NCBI RefSeq assembly: GCF_014127105.1
Contig: NZ_CP059902.1
Span: 3,068,001-3,132,000 of the forward strand
Length of the DNA: 64,000 nucleotides
Direction of reading: 5' to 3'
DNA from: Devosia sp. MC521
Lineage (GTDB): Bacteria > Pseudomonadota > Alphaproteobacteria > Rhizobiales > Devosiaceae
The notes beneath the pieces were generated by a model, which was not told the DNA's origin, ran no database searches, and saw nothing but the letters and a program-made list of their open reading frames with translations. The number at the start of each line of letters is the position of its first letter. The stretch's first letter is position 1. The translations under genes were made by a program, and so were the position numbers. This document shows, piece after piece, positions 61,930 to 64,000 of the stretch.

Positions 61930-62900
61930 ACCGTCTGATTGGTTACAAACGCGTCGAACGCCGCAAACACCTGAGCACGAACGCGGTTGTTTTCCATGAA
62001 CAACTCGTGCTGGGCACCCGGCACAACAGTGTGGTGTCCTGTGCGCAGTCGCAGGCCCAACTCCTCAATCGCGGGCGTTGAGACGATACGGTCTCCGCCA
62101 GCCGCCAGCATCAGGACAGGAATTTGTATCTCGCTAGGGAAGCGATCCCGCTTCGTGGTAATCATCGCCCCCATGGCCGCGGCAAGCCAACGAAATGTCG
62201 GCGACCCAATGTATAGGCTCTCGTCGGCGCGGAGCGTCTCAACCATGCGCTGATATCGCCCCGCGTCGGATGTGAGCGGGTTGTTGGGGAACATGGCTTC
62301 ATCGGGTCGACGATCCCCACGACGCGCCATTGGCAGGCGCCCCAGTCCCAGAAAGCTCAGCGTCTCAGCGACCATCCGCACTTTTGGCAAGCTATCTTCC
62401 ATGCCATGGAGCCCAACCATAGGCGCCGACAGGAACACACGATCAAAGATCATCCGATCCTGCGTTGCCGCATAAAGGCTGGCCATACCACCCATAGAGT
62501 GCCCAACGAGATAGAATGGACCCGGACAATCGGGCAGCAAAATATCGCGATGGAAACAGCGCAGATCGGTCCAGTAATCCTCAAAGCGATCGACATAACC
62601 TAGGCTCTTATTGCCGATCAGCCGATCTGAGCCGCCCTGCCCGCGCCAATCAAATGTCGCCACGGCAAATCCACGCTTTTGAAAATCAGCGACTGTCTCA
62701 AAATATTTCTCAATATATTCGGTGCGCCCTTGCACAAGGCAGACCGTTCCACGCGCGACATCGCCTTTCCGTGGCCACAGCGCATAGCGCAGGCGCACCC
62801 TATCCGAGGTCCGAAAATACCCCACCCGCGCCCCTTCCGGTGCTGGATTATTGGGAATTGAGAGGAGTTTTGCTCCATTCGGATCAACGAGTACTGTCAC
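61926..62900 (-). CDS. alpha/beta hydrolase (lysophospholipase L2-like)
   Basis: A 324-residue hydrolase with the nucleophile elbow FYLVGHSMGGMASLYAATQD (Ser in GHSMG), the early FATFDWRGQGGSDRLIG-like strand (VATFDWRGQGGSDRLIG) and the last-strand His in TGHHTVVPGAQHELFMEN. This matches the PldB/monoacylglycerol-lipase type serine hydrolases. No signal peptide is present. It probably acts on lysophospholipids or monoglycerides; the substrate is inferred from family only. It is convergent with the TadE-like genes. Confidence 0.87.
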   Translation of the reverse strand: MTVLVDPNGAKLLSIPNNPAPEGARVGYFRTSDRVRLRYALWPRKGDVARGTVCLVQGRTEYIEKYFETVADFQKRGFAVATFDWRGQGGSDRLIGNKSLGYVDRFEDYWTDLRCFHRDILLPDCPGPFYLVGHSMGGMASLYAATQDRMIFDRVFLSAPMVGLHGMEDSLPKVRMVAETLSFLGLGRLPMARRGDRRPDEAMFPNNPLTSDAGRYQRMVETLRADESLYIGSPTFRWLAAAMGAMITTKRDRFPSEIQIPVLMLAAGGDRIVSTPAIEELGLRLRTGHHTVVPGAQHELFMENNRVRAQVFAAFDAFVTNQTV

Positions 62901-62949
62901 GACGTCCTCATGCTTACGGCTGTGAACCTTACTGCCTTGAGGGTAAAAG

Positions 62950-62981
62950 AAAAGCCAGCAACCTGATGGCCACTGGCTTTT
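62950..62981. terminator. stem-loop with T-runs on both strands
   Basis: AAAAGCCAG and CTGGCTTTT form a 9-bp stem with a 14-base loop; TTTTCCTTTT follows on the plus strand and TTTTCTTTTACC on the minus strand. On the minus strand it could end the transcript from hpt before the hydrolase gene. Confidence 0.65.
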
Positions 62982-63003
62982 CCTTTTGATTGCGGCCCAA
63001 GCG

Positions 63004-63045
63004 GGGTGCGGGGGACTTTGAACCGCCCCCCATAACTACGCACCC
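63004..63045 (-). other. tRNA-like hairpin, possible tRNA-Val relic
   Basis: On the minus strand GGGTGCGTAGTT is almost the 5' end of the tRNA-Val(CAC) at 57 kb (GGGTGCGTAGCT), and the stretch ends in the pairing CGCACCC, giving the same 7-bp acceptor stem. Between them lies a short part with GGTTCAAAG, like a T-loop, but no D-arm or anticodon arm. It cannot be a working tRNA. Confidence 0.4.
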
Positions 63046-63100
63046 AGGTCTGAACCCGATCCGAGAAAGGCATTCATTCTGCGTTCACTGCGCAGAACAA

Positions 63101-63118
63101 AGGGCGCCGCAGCGCCCT
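63101..63118 (-). terminator. hairpin just after hpt
   Basis: AGGGCGC and GCGCCCT pair over 7 bp around a 4-base loop, 5 bases after the hpt stop; on the minus strand TTGTTCTG follows. A weak to moderate intrinsic terminator. Confidence 0.6.
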
Positions 63119-63123
63119 AAATT

Positions 63124-63669
63124 CTATTCGTCGTCGGTGAAACGCACCTTACCGATATAGCCAAGGTTACGGTTGCGCTGGCCGTAGTCGATGCCATAAC
63201 CAACCACGAACTCGTCTGGAATATCAAAGCCAATCCACTTGGCGTTCACTTCCGCTTCACGACGCGACGGCTTGTTGAGTAGCGCGCAAATTTCGATCCG
63301 GCGCGGGTGACGCGTGTTGAGGATTTCGAGCACATGGGTCAGCGTGTGACCGGTGTCGATAATATCTTCCACCACCAGCACGTCGCGACCACCGATTTCG
63401 CCACGCAGATCCTTCAAGATGCGCACTTCACGGCTCGATTCCATGCCGTCGCCATAGGATGAGGCTTCGATGAAATCGACTTCCACTGGCAGATTAATTT
63501 CACGCACGAGATCCGCGATGAAAATAAACGAGCCGCGCAGCAGCCCAACAACCACCAGCTTGTCGGTATCCGAGTAGTGAGCCGAAATTTCCTTCGCCAG
63601 CGCCTCAACGCGTGCAGCGATGGCTTTGGCGGAGATCAATTCATCAATGACGTAAGGTGTGTGGCTCAT
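63124..63669 (-). CDS. hpt: hypoxanthine phosphoribosyltransferase
   Basis: A 181-residue purine-salvage enzyme that joins hypoxanthine (and often guanine) with PRPP. The PRPP loop [19 protein letters not shown], the flexible-loop region [17 protein letters not shown] and the base-binding [20 protein letters not shown] are all intact. ATG at 63669 matches the family start ([20 protein letters not shown]); the longer frame to 63726 is not needed. Length is typical. It is transcribed on the same strand as gltD upstream, but a terminator separates them. Confidence 0.96.
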   Translation of the reverse strand: MSHTPYVIDELISAKAIAARVEALAKEISAHYSDTDKLVVVGLLRGSFIFIADLVREINLPVEVDFIEASSYGDGMESSREVRILKDLRGEIGGRDVLVVEDIIDTGHTLTHVLEILNTRHPRRIEICALLNKPSRREAEVNAKWIGFDIPDEFVVGYGIDYGQRNRNLGYIGKVRFTDDE

Positions 63670-63806
63670 GTGAGTCCTCGGCAGCGCAGAGAGTGCGGTC
63701 TTAGAGCGGGGCGGGTTTGGGGTCAACAGAAGGCTTACTTACTCCCTAGATTGCACGCCTTCCCCTCTGCTCCCCTATGAACGCGGGAGGAACCGGTTAA
63801 AACAAA

Positions 63807-63830
63807 AAAGCCCCACCGAAGCGGGGCTTT
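63807..63830 (-). terminator. intrinsic terminator of gltD
   Basis: AAAGCCCC and GGGGCTTT form an 8-bp stem around an 8-base loop; on the minus strand a run of T (TTTTTTGTTTT, counting the stem end) follows. It lies 23 bases after the gltD stop. Confidence 0.9.
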
Positions 63831-63853
63831 CTATTCACTTCAACCCTAGCCGC

Positions 63854-64000
63854 TTAGCGCGGCAGTGCAGTCTTGCCCATCAAATCAAGGTCAATCGCAC
63901 GAGCAGCCTGACGACCTTCACGGATCGCCCAGACCACGAGGGACTGGCCGCGGCGCATATCGCCTGCTGCGTAAACCTTATCGACCGAGGTCTTGTAGGT
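63854..64000 (-). CDS. gltD: glutamate synthase small subunit, C-terminal end (start outside window)
   Basis: The last 48 codons of a minus-strand gene that begins beyond the window edge. The fragment [20 protein letters not shown], followed by [19 protein letters not shown], is the well-conserved C-terminus of the NADPH-dependent glutamate synthase beta chain, with GD binding the FAD. GltD passes electrons from NADPH to GltB for making glutamate from glutamine and 2-oxoglutarate. gltB is expected just outside the window. Confidence 0.88.
   Translation of the reverse strand, partial: TYKTSVDKVYAAGDMRRGQSLVVWAIREGRQAARAIDLDLMGKTALPR

Overview
The window looks like a chromosomal segment of an alphaproteobacterium of the Hyphomicrobiales, possibly near Devosia (inference from gene content only). 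The evidence is a GapR/DUF2312 nucleoid protein, a DUF1036 gene coupled to pyruvate kinase, a CpdR-type receiver beside an N-formylglutamate amidohydrolase, Omp25/31-like beta-barrels, and frequent GTG/TTG starts behind GGAG-type ribosome sites. There is no rRNA, CRISPR array or complete prophage. Almost everything is core metabolism, transport and envelope biology; the accessory part is one IS1-family insertion sequence, one BrnT/BrnA toxin-antitoxin pair, one orphan phage/GTA-like protein and three orphan Tad-type genes.

Layout. 1-5.4 kb: the 3' end of a sigma-54 activator, an outer-membrane beta-barrel, an L,D-transpeptidase and a DUF882/M15 peptidase (cell envelope). 5.5-11.7 kb: dxs, an Lrp-type regulator divergent from an amino-acid racemase and a class II amidotransferase, a globin-coupled chemoreceptor, and a 75-residue protein that looks like a minimal flagellar rod subunit. 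11.7-15.8 kb: gapR, DUF1036-pyk, a second beta-barrel, an SRPBCC-like protein and the short L36 ribosomal protein. 16.0-21.3 kb: a complete peptide ABC importer operon (binding protein, two permeases, two ATPases) on the minus strand. 21.6-30.0 kb: a fatty-acid beta-oxidation locus, fadE-fadJ-fadI-small membrane protein on the minus strand, divergent from fadD-merR on the plus strand; two matching palindromes lie in the shared promoter region and are probably the operators of the MerR protein.

30-38.4 kb: a UVR-motif protein, an ATP-dependent DNA ligase and its companion exonuclease; an esterase; an IS1-like element inserted in a palindromic repeat; a presequence-protease-type M16 peptidase; BrnT/BrnA. 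38.4-52.8 kb: an aldo/keto reductase, a GntR regulator with a Gfo/Idh/MocA oxidoreductase, a YbbA/YbbP-type ABC exporter, a solitary HerA-like ATPase, an aldose epimerase, the helicase HrpB and a MipA-type outer-membrane protein. 53-64 kb: msrB, a flavoprotein, a hybrid histidine kinase, three tRNA-Val genes (GAC, CAC, GAC), cpdR, an amidohydrolase, hisN, three TadG/TadE-like genes, a lysophospholipase-like hydrolase, hpt and the 3' end of gltD.

All functions come from motif and family recognition by eye; no database search was run. Starts were moved inward from the longest reading frame wherever a ribosome site and a signal peptide or family start supported it.
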